From: Bacillus sp. FJAT-25509
GTDB lineage: Bacteria > Bacillota > Bacilli > Bacillales > Bacillaceae_G
NCBI RefSeq assembly: GCF_001420605.1
Contig: NZ_LJIZ01000003.1
Location: 248,001-312,000, forward strand
Length of the DNA stretch: 64,000 bases
Direction: 5' to 3'
A model generated the notes under the pieces. The model was not told where the DNA came from, ran no database searches, and worked only from the letters and a program-made list of their open reading frames with translations. This document shows, one piece after another, positions 15,286 through 23,597 of the stretch (positions are counted from its first letter, which is position 1; each line of letters begins with the position of its first letter). A program made the position numbers and the translations under genes.

Positions 15286-16060
15286 CCGAAATCCTCTCTC
15301 TTTCCTCTTCTTCTAAACTAATTAAATGAATATTGTATTCGGTTATTTTTCTTTTAAATTCTTCATCTGGATCTTTGTCTGTAATAATGATGTCTATCCC
15401 CTTAATATCACATACCTTGTGCAGAAAGACTTTTTCAAACTTTGTATGATCTGCCAATAAAACTACTTGTTTTGCACAACTAATCATTTTTTTCTTTAAA
15501 AACGCTTCCTCTTCATCAGGTGAAGTTAGTCCGTCAGTGTTAATTCCACATGCACCAAGAAATAGCTGATCAACTTTGTAGTCATTAAGTGTCTCAATTG
15601 TTCTAGGGCCAACTAAATTTCTATTTTTCCGATTAAATTTTCCTGGTAGCATAAAGGTTTGAATTTCTTCATACTCACCTAATAAATCAACTATATCAAT
15701 TGAATTTGTAATCACATTAACTTGTTTACCTGACATAAATTTAGACATGAGTGCACAAGTTGATGATGTATCCATCAATAAGTCACTAGTTTCACGAATA
15801 AGTAATGCGGCTCTTTGCGCAATTTTCTCCTTGTCCTCTGTTGTATTTCGTTCTTTATATTCGATTAAATTTCGATTAGAGGTTGGAAGTGTTGCTCCAC
15901 CCTTTATTCTCAGAATTTCCCCGCGTTCTTCTAGTTTGACGAGATCTCTTCTTGCTGTATCCCTTGAAACGCTAAGCATTTCACATATTTCTTCTAAAGT
16001 AATCTCACCATTTGAAGCCAAATACTTTATTATCAAAGCTAATCTTTGTTCTTGATACAT
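15272..16060 (-). CDS. DeoR/GlpR family transcriptional regulator
   Basis: 262 residues. The N-terminal winged HTH reads ITLEEICEMLSVSRDTARRD followed by ERGEILRIKGGA, the DeoR signature. A sugar-phosphate sensor domain follows (DLLMDTSSTCALMSKFM, LGACGINTDGLTSPDEEEA, VLLADHTKF). Such regulators repress sugar or polyol operons and respond to a phosphorylated intermediate. It is first in the operon with the IolW-like and UPF0303 genes and likely controls it. AAGGGGC precedes the ATG. Confidence 0.88.
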   Translation of the reverse strand: MYQEQRLALIIKYLASNGEITLEEICEMLSVSRDTARRDLVKLEERGEILRIKGGATLPTSNRNLIEYKERNTTEDKEKIAQRAALLIRETSDLLMDTSSTCALMSKFMSGKQVNVITNSIDIVDLLGEYEEIQTFMLPGKFNRKNRNLVGPRTIETLNDYKVDQLFLGACGINTDGLTSPDEEEAFLKKKMISCAKQVVLLADHTKFEKVFLHKVCDIKGIDIIITDKDPDEEFKRKITEYNIHLISLEEEERERISDEKN

Positions 16061-16201
16061 AGTTTAAAGCCCCTTTGTGTATGTCCTTAAGTTTGAATTC
16101 TAAAGATATTATATATAATTATTTTAAGTATTTCCATAAAAAACTTAAAAAACTTAATTTAATTACGTTATATAAGTTTTCGAGGATTATATATACATAA
16201 A

Positions 16202-16229
16202 AAAGACGGTAATGAAACTTACCGTCTTT
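16202..16229 (-). terminator. bidirectional terminator
   Basis: AAAGACGGTAA (16202-16212) / TTACCGTCTTT (16219-16229), with A/T-runs on both sides; downstream of the minus-strand gene ending at 16239. Confidence 0.8.
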
Positions 16230-16238
16230 AAAAACTAA

Positions 16239-16649
16239 TTATAAAAATTTAATTTGGTGGAATAGATGATTTTTGCCATTCCATTCGATGATAAATTCTT
16301 CAATCCCTAAAACTGCAGTTTCTGGTTTTGACACTTGATGATCAATCCATTTCTTAAGTTTAGGTAATACATCATTATGAAATTGAGATTTCGCCTTCTC
16401 TGGATAAATAGTTTGTGAGATTGGATAGAAATAAATTCTAATATCCTTATCTCTATTACAAGTAACCGATGCAACAACAGTACCGCTGATTTGTGGCGGT
16501 CTTGCACAACGATTATCAAATTCGAATTTTCTTGTCAGGCCAAATATAACACTGGCCTCATCTTTACTAGGAAGATTTAACTTTATTTGTTTTCTATTTG
16601 CAGCATACGTTTCAATTTTATTGAGATTTCTAAAAAAAACGATCTTCAA
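16239..16649 (-). CDS. hypothetical protein
   Basis: 136 residues from a TTG start (16647-16649) with AGGAGG 6 bases upstream; a longer reading to 16679 would put that site inside the gene. No signal peptide or membrane segment. A middle part has conserved-looking CARPPQISGTVVASVTCNRD and YFYPISQTIYPEKA; the C-terminus reads EEFIIEWNGKNHLFHQIKFL. The family was not recognised. Single gene with terminator. Confidence 0.6.
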   Translation of the reverse strand: MKIVFFRNLNKIETYAANRKQIKLNLPSKDEASVIFGLTRKFEFDNRCARPPQISGTVVASVTCNRDKDIRIYFYPISQTIYPEKAKSQFHNDVLPKLKKWIDHQVSKPETAVLGIEEFIIEWNGKNHLFHQIKFL

Positions 16650-16830
16650 TTTCGCACCTCCTAATAATGGTCGCAACAATATAATTTCTACTTCATTTAA
16701 TTTATGCCCCTACTAATAATCATATTGACCTACTTTGAAATAATCACAATAAAAAAAATCGACAAAAATGTCGATTATGATAAAAGCTATTAAACTATTT
16801 GAGTTATGATTGCATTTAGTCATAAAAGAA

Positions 16831-17040
16831 TTAATTAATATAGTATACTAGTCCACCGATACAAATAAAAAAAATACCAATAACTCCTGACCATAATGAG
16901 AATAGATCCTTATTTAAGTGTCCTAACTTAAAAAAATCATCTTTCACAACTCTTTGTTGTTCTGGAGTTTGAAATGCACCTATGAGTATTCCAGAAATGA
17001 ATATAAAAATTGCACCAATAATAAAACAAATTTTCACCAA
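16831..17040 (-). CDS. small two-helix membrane protein
   Basis: 69 residues: helix 1 (about 5-24), a charged loop (QTPEQQRVVKDDFFKLGHLN) and helix 2 (about 48-67). The start is TTG at 17038-17040 or GTG directly after; GGAG lies 12 bases before the TTG, slightly far. It resembles small Bacillus membrane proteins of unknown function. A second tiny membrane ORF lies 70 bp upstream in the same direction. Confidence 0.55.
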   Translation of the reverse strand: MVKICFIIGAIFIFISGILIGAFQTPEQQRVVKDDFFKLGHLNKDLFSLWSGVIGIFFICIGGLVYYIN

Positions 17041-17110
17041 ATTTATTCCACTCTCCTTTAAGAGTTATATTCTAAGGAGAATTAGTAAATCCCTTTATTA
17101 TTTGATCCAC

Positions 17111-17227
17111 TTATATAATCGAGTTAACGATTAAACTCCAAAGAAAATTTCCAACTAACAACGATATTCCAATATATAGAACAAAAATGAGAAGTACTAC
17201 TAAGAACCTTTTAAACTTATTCAACAT
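17111..17227 (-). CDS. 38-residue membrane peptide
   Basis: ATG at 17225-17227 with GGGGGG 5 bases upstream. The peptide starts MLNKFKRF (basic) followed by a single hydrophobic helix (residues about 9-38). Unknown function. The clear purine-rich site and the position just upstream of another small membrane protein gene support translation. Confidence 0.45.
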   Translation of the reverse strand: MLNKFKRFLVVLLIFVLYIGISLLVGNFLWSLIVNSII

Positions 17228-17482
17228 AGTATTCCCCCCATTATGTAATAAGATTAGGTGTCAATATAAGACAATTAATATAATTGTATACTGAGAATGT
17301 GGAGAAAGAACTTAAGTGGTTAATTTTTCCTTTTCAATTACTATAGACGTCATATCTTTCTAAATTAGCTAAGTGTCCTAATGTATTTTCTTTGTCAGAT
17401 TGTTTTCTGATTTTGGGTGAAATTTACAATCAAATTGTTTAGAATTTGTTTTAGTATTAATTCGTATGTTTTGAAATCGTGA

Positions 17483-17510
17483 AATAACCTCTCTAAACAG
17501 AGAGGTTATT
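17483..17510 (-). terminator. hairpin at the end of rtcB
   Basis: AATAACCTCTCT (17483-17494) / AGAGAGGTTATT (17499-17510). The stop codon of rtcB lies inside the stem. The T-run on the minus strand is short, so efficiency is unclear. Confidence 0.6.
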
Positions 17511-18624
17511 TGTCGGCTTTTAGATTGTAAACTGGTTTCATAAAGAAATCGATGTCAATTTGTTCAGTAATATTTTCTAATATTAATTTTGGTTTTTTAT
17601 ATACCATTGGTGATTCATCGACTGTATGTTTGTTGACTGAAGTTGTAAATACGCCTTTCATTGCTTTTTGATAAACATCTAAATCGACTTTATAAGCTGC
17701 GTCAGTTCGACTCATAATTCGTCCTGCTCCATGTGGTGCTGAATAATTGTAGTCTCCTGAACTTTTACCTTTTCCTACAACACATCCATATGCCATATTA
17801 AATGGGATGATTATCTCTTCACCTTCACTAGCTGAAATTGCGCCTTTTCTTAGAATATTGTTTTGAAGGTCGATATAATTATGTACCGATTCAATTTTTT
17901 TAATTGATTCAAAATCGAGTTTAAAATATTTTTCAATGATGATTTTAGCAATCATTTCTCTATTTAGCGAAGCGAAATGCTGAGCAATTGATAGATCTCT
18001 TAAATATGCATCTTTGTCTTCCTGTTTAGATAAATATTCGTATCCTTTATAATTTTCTCCGAATAATTGTTTCATATTTTCTTTAGCGACATTCATATGA
18101 TGTTTTGCTATTTCAAATCCAAAATTTCTTGAACCCGTGTGGATTACAAGCCAAAAGTGGTTATTCTCATCTTTATCAATTTCAATAAAATGATTTCCCG
18201 AACCTAGCGTTGCAATACTGTTCATTACATACATGTAGTTAAGATTAAGTCTTTCAATCGCTTCAGCAATCTCTACCGGTTCGATTACAGGTTCCTCGTG
18301 AATATTTGAACCAATCGGGATATTTTTTCGGATGAACTTATCAAGTTTTTCACTCTTAACTGTTTTCATTCGCCCTAGATGGTATGCGCTGACTCCACAT
18401 CCAATATCTACACCGACGATCGAAGGAATAATAAAGTCATTCAATGTCATCGTAAAACCTACCATGACGCCTCCACTAGATATATGGCAGTCTGGCATGA
18501 CAACAATATTTGAATTTGCAAAGCATTCTGTATCCAAAATTGTTTTTAACTGTGTAATAACATTTGTATCAACATAATCAAGTAGTATTTTCCCATTATT
18601 GTGTTTTCCGTTAAATTCGATCAT
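17506..18624 (-). CDS. rtcB: RtcB family RNA ligase
   Basis: 372 residues, at the short end of the RtcB family. Manganese and GMP-binding motifs are present in order: VMPDCHISSGG, IVGVDIGCGVSAYHL (Cys), LGSGNHFIEI, VIHTGSRNFGF and SAPHGAGRIMSR, with the histidine nucleophile that takes GMP. The enzyme joins RNA 3'-phosphate (or cyclic phosphate) to 5'-OH ends in RNA repair. No RtcA, archease or RtcR-like gene is beside it, so it stands alone. The ATG has GAGGA upstream. The biological RNA target is unknown. Confidence 0.85.
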   Translation of the reverse strand: MIEFNGKHNNGKILLDYVDTNVITQLKTILDTECFANSNIVVMPDCHISSGGVMVGFTMTLNDFIIPSIVGVDIGCGVSAYHLGRMKTVKSEKLDKFIRKNIPIGSNIHEEPVIEPVEIAEAIERLNLNYMYVMNSIATLGSGNHFIEIDKDENNHFWLVIHTGSRNFGFEIAKHHMNVAKENMKQLFGENYKGYEYLSKQEDKDAYLRDLSIAQHFASLNREMIAKIIIEKYFKLDFESIKKIESVHNYIDLQNNILRKGAISASEGEEIIIPFNMAYGCVVGKGKSSGDYNYSAPHGAGRIMSRTDAAYKVDLDVYQKAMKGVFTTSVNKHTVDESPMVYKKPKLILENITEQIDIDFFMKPVYNLKADK

Positions 18625-18784
18625 TTATGTCCTCACTAGTATTTTTCTAAAACAAATCTACTTTTTCATTCAGTCACGTCCAATAACCATTAAGTAGAAA
18701 TAACTTATAAATATTATACCATCTCTTATTCTATGATTCTGCAATTTCTACCATATTCAAATACAACATGTATTAGAAGATAAC

Positions 18785-18813
18785 AAAAAAAGAAATTTCG
18801 AAATTGAAATTCC
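18785..18813 (-). terminator. terminator of the histidine phosphatase gene
   Basis: On the minus strand GGAATTTC (18813-18806) and GAAATTTC (18799-18792) pair with one G-U, followed by seven T. Confidence 0.7.
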
Positions 18814-18862
18814 TTTTAATTAGAAAATTCTATTTTTCTATCTACGCGAATGGACCATTTCA

Positions 18863-19417
18863 TTAACGCCATATTCTATTCACTTCAATTAATGCCTCAC
18901 CTTCAAAAATTAATTTATAAATATCTGGCATCGCAAGCTCGTTCCAAAAATTAAAATCGTATTTTTCATCAAAAAAATTCATAATTAGTACCATCATATT
19001 GCCATGTGTACCAATAGCAATGTTTTTACCAGAATAATTTTTTAATAGATTATTTATTGCTTTTATTCCTCTTTTTTGAGCTGTATAATTTGATTCTCCA
19101 CCATTCCATGATCGATTAAAGTCCATCCATACTTCTCTTATTGCATCATCAAAATTCACAACAGGCTCTTGTGATAGAAGTCGCTCTTTAAAATTTTCTT
19201 CAATCATTATTTCTAAATTTAATAATTTGGCGAACTCTTCAACTGTTTGAATTGCACGTTTAAAAGGACTTGAAATAACGTAATCGATTTTTTCGTTTAA
19301 TAGTAATTCAGTAACAATCTTTGTATCAGAAAATCCTCTTTTAGATAATGGTCGGCCCAATTCATCAGCCGTATAAGTTGAATGCGCATGTCTTACTAAG
19401 TATAATTTTGTTATCAT
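18863..19417 (-). CDS. histidine phosphatase family protein
   Basis: 184 residues. LYLVRHAHSTY carries the catalytic RHx motif (RHA instead of the common RHG), SSPFKRAIQTVEE the second arginine, EENFKERLL the acid region, and IGTHGNMMVLI the second catalytic His. This is the phosphoglycerate-mutase superfamily, here of the small phosphatase type. The substrate is unknown. AAAGGGAG lies upstream of the ATG. Confidence 0.85.
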   Translation of the reverse strand: MITKLYLVRHAHSTYTADELGRPLSKRGFSDTKIVTELLLNEKIDYVISSPFKRAIQTVEEFAKLLNLEIMIEENFKERLLSQEPVVNFDDAIREVWMDFNRSWNGGESNYTAQKRGIKAINNLLKNYSGKNIAIGTHGNMMVLIMNFFDEKYDFNFWNELAMPDIYKLIFEGEALIEVNRIWR

Positions 19418-19611
19418 TAGAGTGCTCCCTTTTTATCTATTATTCTATTAATAATTTTAATTGAACAGAAATATTCATATCTTCTCCTAGCAATAAAATA
19501 TAACAATTATCTTTTATAGTTATCCGACTTCGAATATTTTTTAAAGTATAGTTTTGAATAATTCAACTCAAACTAAATGAAAAATGATTATACAAGGTTT
19601 GGTGTAAATGG

Positions 19612-20187
19612 ATGAAAAAAATTTGCATGACTACTTTATTAATTATTTTCATTTTTTTTAGCTCTTCACAGTTAGCGCTATCAGAAAAGTTGAATGAAGT
19701 TTCTGCAATACTTACAGTTCAAGTAGGTCCCACAGCAGACTCCTCAGGAGAATCTGGTCAACCTATTAAAGGTGCTAGGGTTATTGTAATCAATTCATTC
19801 GGTAAAGTTTTAGGTACTGAATTAACAGATTCAAAAGGAATTGCAAAGATAAATGTAATAGTAAACAAGAATCCTCTTTTTCCGAAAAAACAAATGGGTG
19901 AGGTTACGATTATTACTGTAGCAAACGGATATAATGAACAGATTGACTTTAGTGTACCAATCAATGAATTCAATGACCATACTGCTAAAGATTCGGTGTC
20001 ACTGTTGATTGTGGATCCAAAAAGAAGAAATGAACCACGATTTATCAATGGTTCTTATCATCGGTTAACCGTATATGAAATGTTAGATGGTTATGCAAAG
20101 CAAGTCGGATTAACGAAACAAAATATTACGATGGATGCAGGGGCAGAGCCGCCTTGGGGACCAAATTTGAAAAAACAGCAAGATTGA
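19612..20187 (+). CDS. secreted protein with Ig-like/carboxypeptidase-regulatory-like domain
   Basis: 191 residues. Signal peptide MKKICMTTLLIIFIFFSSSQ with cleavage near LALSEK. The mature part has SGQPIKGARVIVINSFGKVL and LTDSKGIAKINVI, the plan of a transthyretin-like (CarboxypepD_reg or CnaB-like) beta sandwich. The C-terminal part (YHRLTVYEMLDGYAKQVGLT, DAGAEPPWGPN) is not recognised. It probably acts at the cell surface. The ATG has a weak ribosome binding site (GGTG). Single gene followed by its own terminator. Confidence 0.65.
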   Translation: MKKICMTTLLIIFIFFSSSQLALSEKLNEVSAILTVQVGPTADSSGESGQPIKGARVIVINSFGKVLGTELTDSKGIAKINVIVNKNPLFPKKQMGEVTIITVANGYNEQIDFSVPINEFNDHTAKDSVSLLIVDPKRRNEPRFINGSYHRLTVYEMLDGYAKQVGLTKQNITMDAGAEPPWGPNLKKQQD

Positions 20188-20225
20188 ACAATTCAAAGTG
20201 ATTTACAGTTCGTTATAAAACCACA

Positions 20226-20256
20226 AAATAGACTGTTGCAAATTAACAGTCTATTT
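20226..20256 (+). terminator. bidirectional hairpin terminator
   Basis: AAATAGACTGTT (20226-20237) / AACAGTCTATTT (20245-20256). It lies between convergent genes; flanking runs are short. Confidence 0.6.
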
Positions 20257-20292
20257 CAGGTATAACTCAACATTCTCGAATGTTATAAAACT

Positions 20293-20991
20293 TCATTCAA
20301 GAACTAAATCTGTATAACAGAATCTAGTTTCTCCTGTATAAACATCTGCAGTTAGCTTCTTTTCTCCAATACTAAACTGAATTGGCTGATTAAAAATAGG
20401 ACCATCAAATACAAATGAATGGTATTCTCCATTCTCACCGCAAGGATCAACCTCTTTTGGAAGTTCGTTGATTAAATGATAATCTATTTCTTTACCAGAA
20501 AATTCTTCTGTTAATCTAGTTAAATCAACACAAGTAATAATCGTTTTATAGCCTAAGGAAATAAAGCGTTCAATCACATTTGTCGTACCTTCACCCCATA
20601 AAGGAAAAATTGCATTAATTCCTAATGGTTTAAGCATTTCCTCTCGATACTTTCGTACGTCTTCAAGAAATAAATCTCCAAATGCAATATATTCAATCCC
20701 TTGTTCCTTTAACTCTAAATTAACCTTTGTCATAATTTCTTGATATTTTTGATTAGAACAATTTTCTGGAATCCAAATTTTCTTTAATGGTAGACCGATT
20801 GAGTTTGCTTGTGCCTCCAATAATTCAACCCTAACCCCATGAATGCTTGTACGATAAAATCCTTCAGTTACTGATGCGATTAGTACCTCTACTTCATATT
20901 CATCTGAATGCAAAAGATCATGCAATGCCAAAGTTGAATCTTTACCACTAAAAGATACTGCTATTTTTTTCTTATTAATTGCTATTACCAC
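20293..20991 (-). CDS. Dph6-like ATP-pyrophosphatase (diphthine-ammonia ligase family)
   Basis: 232 residues. PP-loop KIAVSFSGKDSTLALHDLL near residue 10, SIHGVRVELLEAQA, YIAFGDLFLEDVRKYREEML, and the family-specific EVDPCGENGEYHSFVFDGPI at about residue 185. In eukaryotes this family amidates diphthine; bacteria lack diphthamide, so the bacterial substrate is unknown. The start is ambiguous: GTG at 20989-20991 lies inside the AAGGTGG that would be the ribosome binding site for a rare ATT start eight bases further on; the GTG is kept here. Confidence 0.75.
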   Translation of the reverse strand: MVIAINKKKIAVSFSGKDSTLALHDLLHSDEYEVEVLIASVTEGFYRTSIHGVRVELLEAQANSIGLPLKKIWIPENCSNQKYQEIMTKVNLELKEQGIEYIAFGDLFLEDVRKYREEMLKPLGINAIFPLWGEGTTNVIERFISLGYKTIITCVDLTRLTEEFSGKEIDYHLINELPKEVDPCGENGEYHSFVFDGPIFNQPIQFSIGEKKLTADVYTGETRFCYTDLVLE

Positions 20992-21199
20992 CTTTTTTAT
21001 ATACTTTTCTAATAAAAATTTTAAGTCTCCTATTTGACATAGGTTCCATCATCTTCCATAAAAAATTATAGCATTTTTCAATTAATTAATATCATTTAAA
21101 TAACATAAGGGCGGTAAAATGATTAATCTTCATAAATAGATAATAAATTTTTATAAAATAGCTAATAAATAACGAAGTGTGACTAACAGAAAAATAAAA

Positions 21200-21251
21200 T
21201 TGACATACAACCATAAGGTGTTATAATTTAAATAACACCTTATGGTTGTAT
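21200..21251 (+). promoter_or_regulatory. sigma-A promoter inside a perfect 20-bp inverted repeat
   Basis: TTGACA (21200-21205), 16-bp spacer, TATAAT (21222-21227). The arms ATACAACCATAAGGTGTTAT (21205-21224) and its exact complement (21232-21251) are separated by 7 bp, so the whole spacer, part of the -10 box and the start site lie in the dyad. This is an operator geometry for tight repression of the gene at 21277. The regulator is unknown. Confidence 0.8.
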
Positions 21252-21276
21252 AAATACTATTTAGGAGGCAACAAGA

Positions 21277-21513
21277 ATGGACAAGCAAGGTCAAGAAATG
21301 TTTTTAAATTTTATTTTACAAAGAGTTCAAGAAGGTAAAGAAGATGAAGCAAGGGAAATTCTTTTAGAAAACTTCAGAAAACAAGATGAAGGTACATTTT
21401 CATTAGAAGAAGTTCAACAATTTGTTCCTAAGATGATTTCTTTATTAAAGCCTGAGAAACTTGAAGAAGTTAAAGCAGTTGTAATGCAATTTTCTGGAAA
21501 TTTTGGTAAATAA
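21277..21513 (+). CDS. small acidic helical protein of unknown function
   Basis: 78 residues, all predicted helix by eye (LQRVQEGKEDEAREILLENF, EEVQQFVPKMISLLKPEKLE), no Cys, no membrane segment. AGGAGG sits 8 bases before the ATG. The promoter is covered by a perfect inverted repeat, so this gene is probably strongly regulated or self-regulated. No DNA-binding motif is evident. Terminator directly after. Family not recognised. Confidence 0.7.
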   Translation: MDKQGQEMFLNFILQRVQEGKEDEAREILLENFRKQDEGTFSLEEVQQFVPKMISLLKPEKLEEVKAVVMQFSGNFGK

Positions 21514-21521
21514 CATGAAAA

Positions 21522-21546
21522 AAAACTCTGTCTATCAGAGTTTTTT
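21522..21546 (+). terminator. terminator of the small helical protein gene
   Basis: AAAACTCTG-tctat-CAGAGTTTT then TT. Confidence 0.8.
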
Positions 21547-21641
21547 ACTTTATATTACATTTTTTAAAACTCCCTACCGAAATTCAACGCTCTATACGCT
21601 TCTAATAAATCGATTAGGGTTTTCACCTTCGATCAATCTTT

Positions 21642-21968
21642 CTACTTTTCTAAATGTCTTTCAAAAATAAAAAATGAATATAATCTATACATTATTGCGA
21701 TCAGCGCTAAAATTAGCAAATAGATCATCGAATGGTCATCAATAAAAAATGTCGCCATACAAATCGCAAATGCTAAAAATGTTAAAAAGTTCCCAGAAAA
21801 ACCATTAATTGGTTGATTGTTTAGAAAAAGTGTTTTAACACCCTTTAAATCTTTTGCGTAGCAATCTTCATGATAAGGAACGACTTGAAAAAACATCGTA
21901 GCAGTAACGAGATCTCCTCTAATCCTAATTTCTTTTAAACACCGATCGCAATAGACAGTTTTAGCCAA
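21642..21968 (-). CDS. small membrane protein with N-terminal zinc-binding-like motif
   Basis: 108 residues from a TTG start with GGGGTGAG upstream. VYCDRCLKEI and YHEDCYAKDL give a C-x2-C plus H-x2-C set that could bind zinc. Two membrane helices follow (about 60-76 and 80-98). Function unknown. Confidence 0.6.
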   Translation of the reverse strand: MAKTVYCDRCLKEIRIRGDLVTATMFFQVVPYHEDCYAKDLKGVKTLFLNNQPINGFSGNFLTFLAFAICMATFFIDDHSMIYLLILALIAIMYRLYSFFIFERHLEK

Positions 21969-22115
21969 TTAACTCACCCCATACTTTTCAATATTTTTTT
22001 TAATCGATTCCTTGTAAACTATGAGTATTTCATCAATTAAAAATAGGAACCATCAACGACCTATTTTATTTCATTATATATACAAACTGTTGAATTTCCC
22101 TTTTTGTTTTATTAG

Positions 22116-23375
22116 CTAATTGCCGTTGGAGCATTCATACCCCAATTTCGGGTAAAATGTAAGAACAAAATCTTCACCAGAGTCCTCACCTGATTTATGG
22201 AGAATAGAAGCACTTGTGTATTCTCTTATATTTGTTTCATTTTTCAATAATCGATTTCCATCCGATGCGTCACCATATAAAACTACTCCAACAACTTTTT
22301 CATCTTTCACTATTATTTTTTTGTAAAGGCCAGCAAATTGGTCATTTACTATGATCGCCTGCATATTTTCTTCTTCATGAATTAATCCACCAGAGAATAA
22401 ATCACAACCAGATACTTTTAACTGAGTTGATAAAATGCTTCCTTTATATCCGTTTGTTAAATTACCAGTCATATGATTAGCAAGCACAATCCCTTGTTCA
22501 TACAACGGTGCTACTAATCCATAAGTAGTTCCGTTATGCTCAGCACATTCACCTACTGCATAAATGGATGGTTCAGATGTTTGCATAAAATCGTTTACAA
22601 CTATTGCACGGTTTGCATCGATTCCTGCTTCTTTTGCTAAAGAAATATTAGGTCTAATTCCTACTGCCATAACGACTAAATCACAATCTAATGAAGTTCC
22701 ATCCGAAAAACTAATCCCTTCTACACGATACGTTCCATTTATTGAAATCGTTTGTTTCTCCATTAAGAAGTTCATGCCTTGTTCTTCTAAATCTTTTTTT
22801 AGCATTTTCGAAGCAGTTTCATCTAATTGTTGTTCCATTAATGTAGGTAGTAAATGAACAACATGAACTTCCATTCCTCGATTAATTAAGCCTCTTGCTG
22901 CCTCTAAGCGTAATAGGCCTCCCCCAATTACTACTGCTTTTTTATATTTTTTTGCATAATCAATCATAAATTCAGTATCTTGAATTGTACGGAAACCGAA
23001 TACACCTTGTAGATCATTTCCTGGAATAGGGAGTATAAAGGCACTAGATCCAGTTGCTAAAATAAGTTCATCATATAAAAGCGTTTTCCCTTTTTCTGTT
23101 TCAACTTTTTTTTCTGTAGTATGTATTTTTGACACTTTTTCATTTGTGAGTAATGTAATTTGATTCTCTTTATACCAATTCCAATCATTAATATTGATTT
23201 CATCGAAGTTCGTTTTTCCTTGTAATACATTAGATAACATGATTCGGTTATAGTTTGGATAAGGTTCATCACCTATTATCGTAATTTCAAATAAATCTTT
23301 ATTTCTTTTTAAAATCTCTTCTATACATCGAACTCCTGCCATACCATTACCAATCATCAATAATTTTCTTTTCAT
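22116..23375 (-). CDS. stand-alone NirB/NasB-type FAD-NAD(P)H oxidoreductase
   Basis: 419 residues from the ATG at 23373-23375 (GGGGAT upstream). FAD-binding LLMIGNGMAGVRCIEEIL, the PNYNRIMLS segment, ATGSSAFILPIPG, NAD-binding AVVIGGGLLRLEAARGL and VNDFMQTSEPSIYAVGECAE are typical of the N-terminal half of assimilatory nitrite/nitrate reductase subunits. The iron-sulfur and siroheme domains of the full enzyme (about 800 residues) are absent: the chain ends after YECSNGN. It may pass electrons to a separate partner. A Rex/Fnr-like operator overlaps its promoter. Confidence 0.8.
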   Translation of the reverse strand: MKRKLLMIGNGMAGVRCIEEILKRNKDLFEITIIGDEPYPNYNRIMLSNVLQGKTNFDEININDWNWYKENQITLLTNEKVSKIHTTEKKVETEKGKTLLYDELILATGSSAFILPIPGNDLQGVFGFRTIQDTEFMIDYAKKYKKAVVIGGGLLRLEAARGLINRGMEVHVVHLLPTLMEQQLDETASKMLKKDLEEQGMNFLMEKQTISINGTYRVEGISFSDGTSLDCDLVVMAVGIRPNISLAKEAGIDANRAIVVNDFMQTSEPSIYAVGECAEHNGTTYGLVAPLYEQGIVLANHMTGNLTNGYKGSILSTQLKVSGCDLFSGGLIHEEENMQAIIVNDQFAGLYKKIIVKDEKVVGVVLYGDASDGNRLLKNETNIREYTSASILHKSGEDSGEDFVLTFYPKLGYECSNGN

Positions 23376-23390
23376 CACTATTATCCCCAA

Positions 23391-23416
23391 AGTATAAATT
23401 GTGAAATTATTCACAA
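23391..23416 (-). promoter_or_regulatory. Rex-type operator next to a TATACT -10 box
   Basis: TTGTGAAATTATTCACAA (23399-23416) is a perfect TTGTGAA-N4-TTCACAA dyad, the Rex layout, and also TGTGA-N6-TCACA, the Fnr layout. Minus-strand TATACT (23396-23391) follows at once, placing the dyad centre about 24 bp upstream of the predicted start. That position favours repression (Rex) over Fnr activation at -41.5. Confidence 0.65.
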
Positions 23417-23554
23417 GTTTTACTAAAAAAAATCAACTTCATCATTTATTAATTGTTTTTCCTATAAAAATACAAGTTTAGTATAACGGATAAAGTAATG
23501 TTTTAACTAAAATTTTTATGGCAAAATTTTGAACAAAAGGTCAATCCTTTTTAC

Positions 23555-23590
23555 TAAAAAACCTCCAAAGCTAAAATTAGCCTCAGAGGT
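23555..23590 (-). terminator. terminator of the DUF1801 gene
   Basis: On the minus strand ACCTCTGAGGCTAA pairs with TTAGCTTTGGAGGT through three G-U pairs, then six T. Confidence 0.75.
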
Positions 23591-23597
23591 CCCGAAC

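Noticed and set aside
20980-20984. Rare ATT start for the Dph6-like protein
   Set aside because: The spacing to AAGGTGG is attractive, but a GTG in the same frame is available and ATT starts are very rare; start left as ambiguous.
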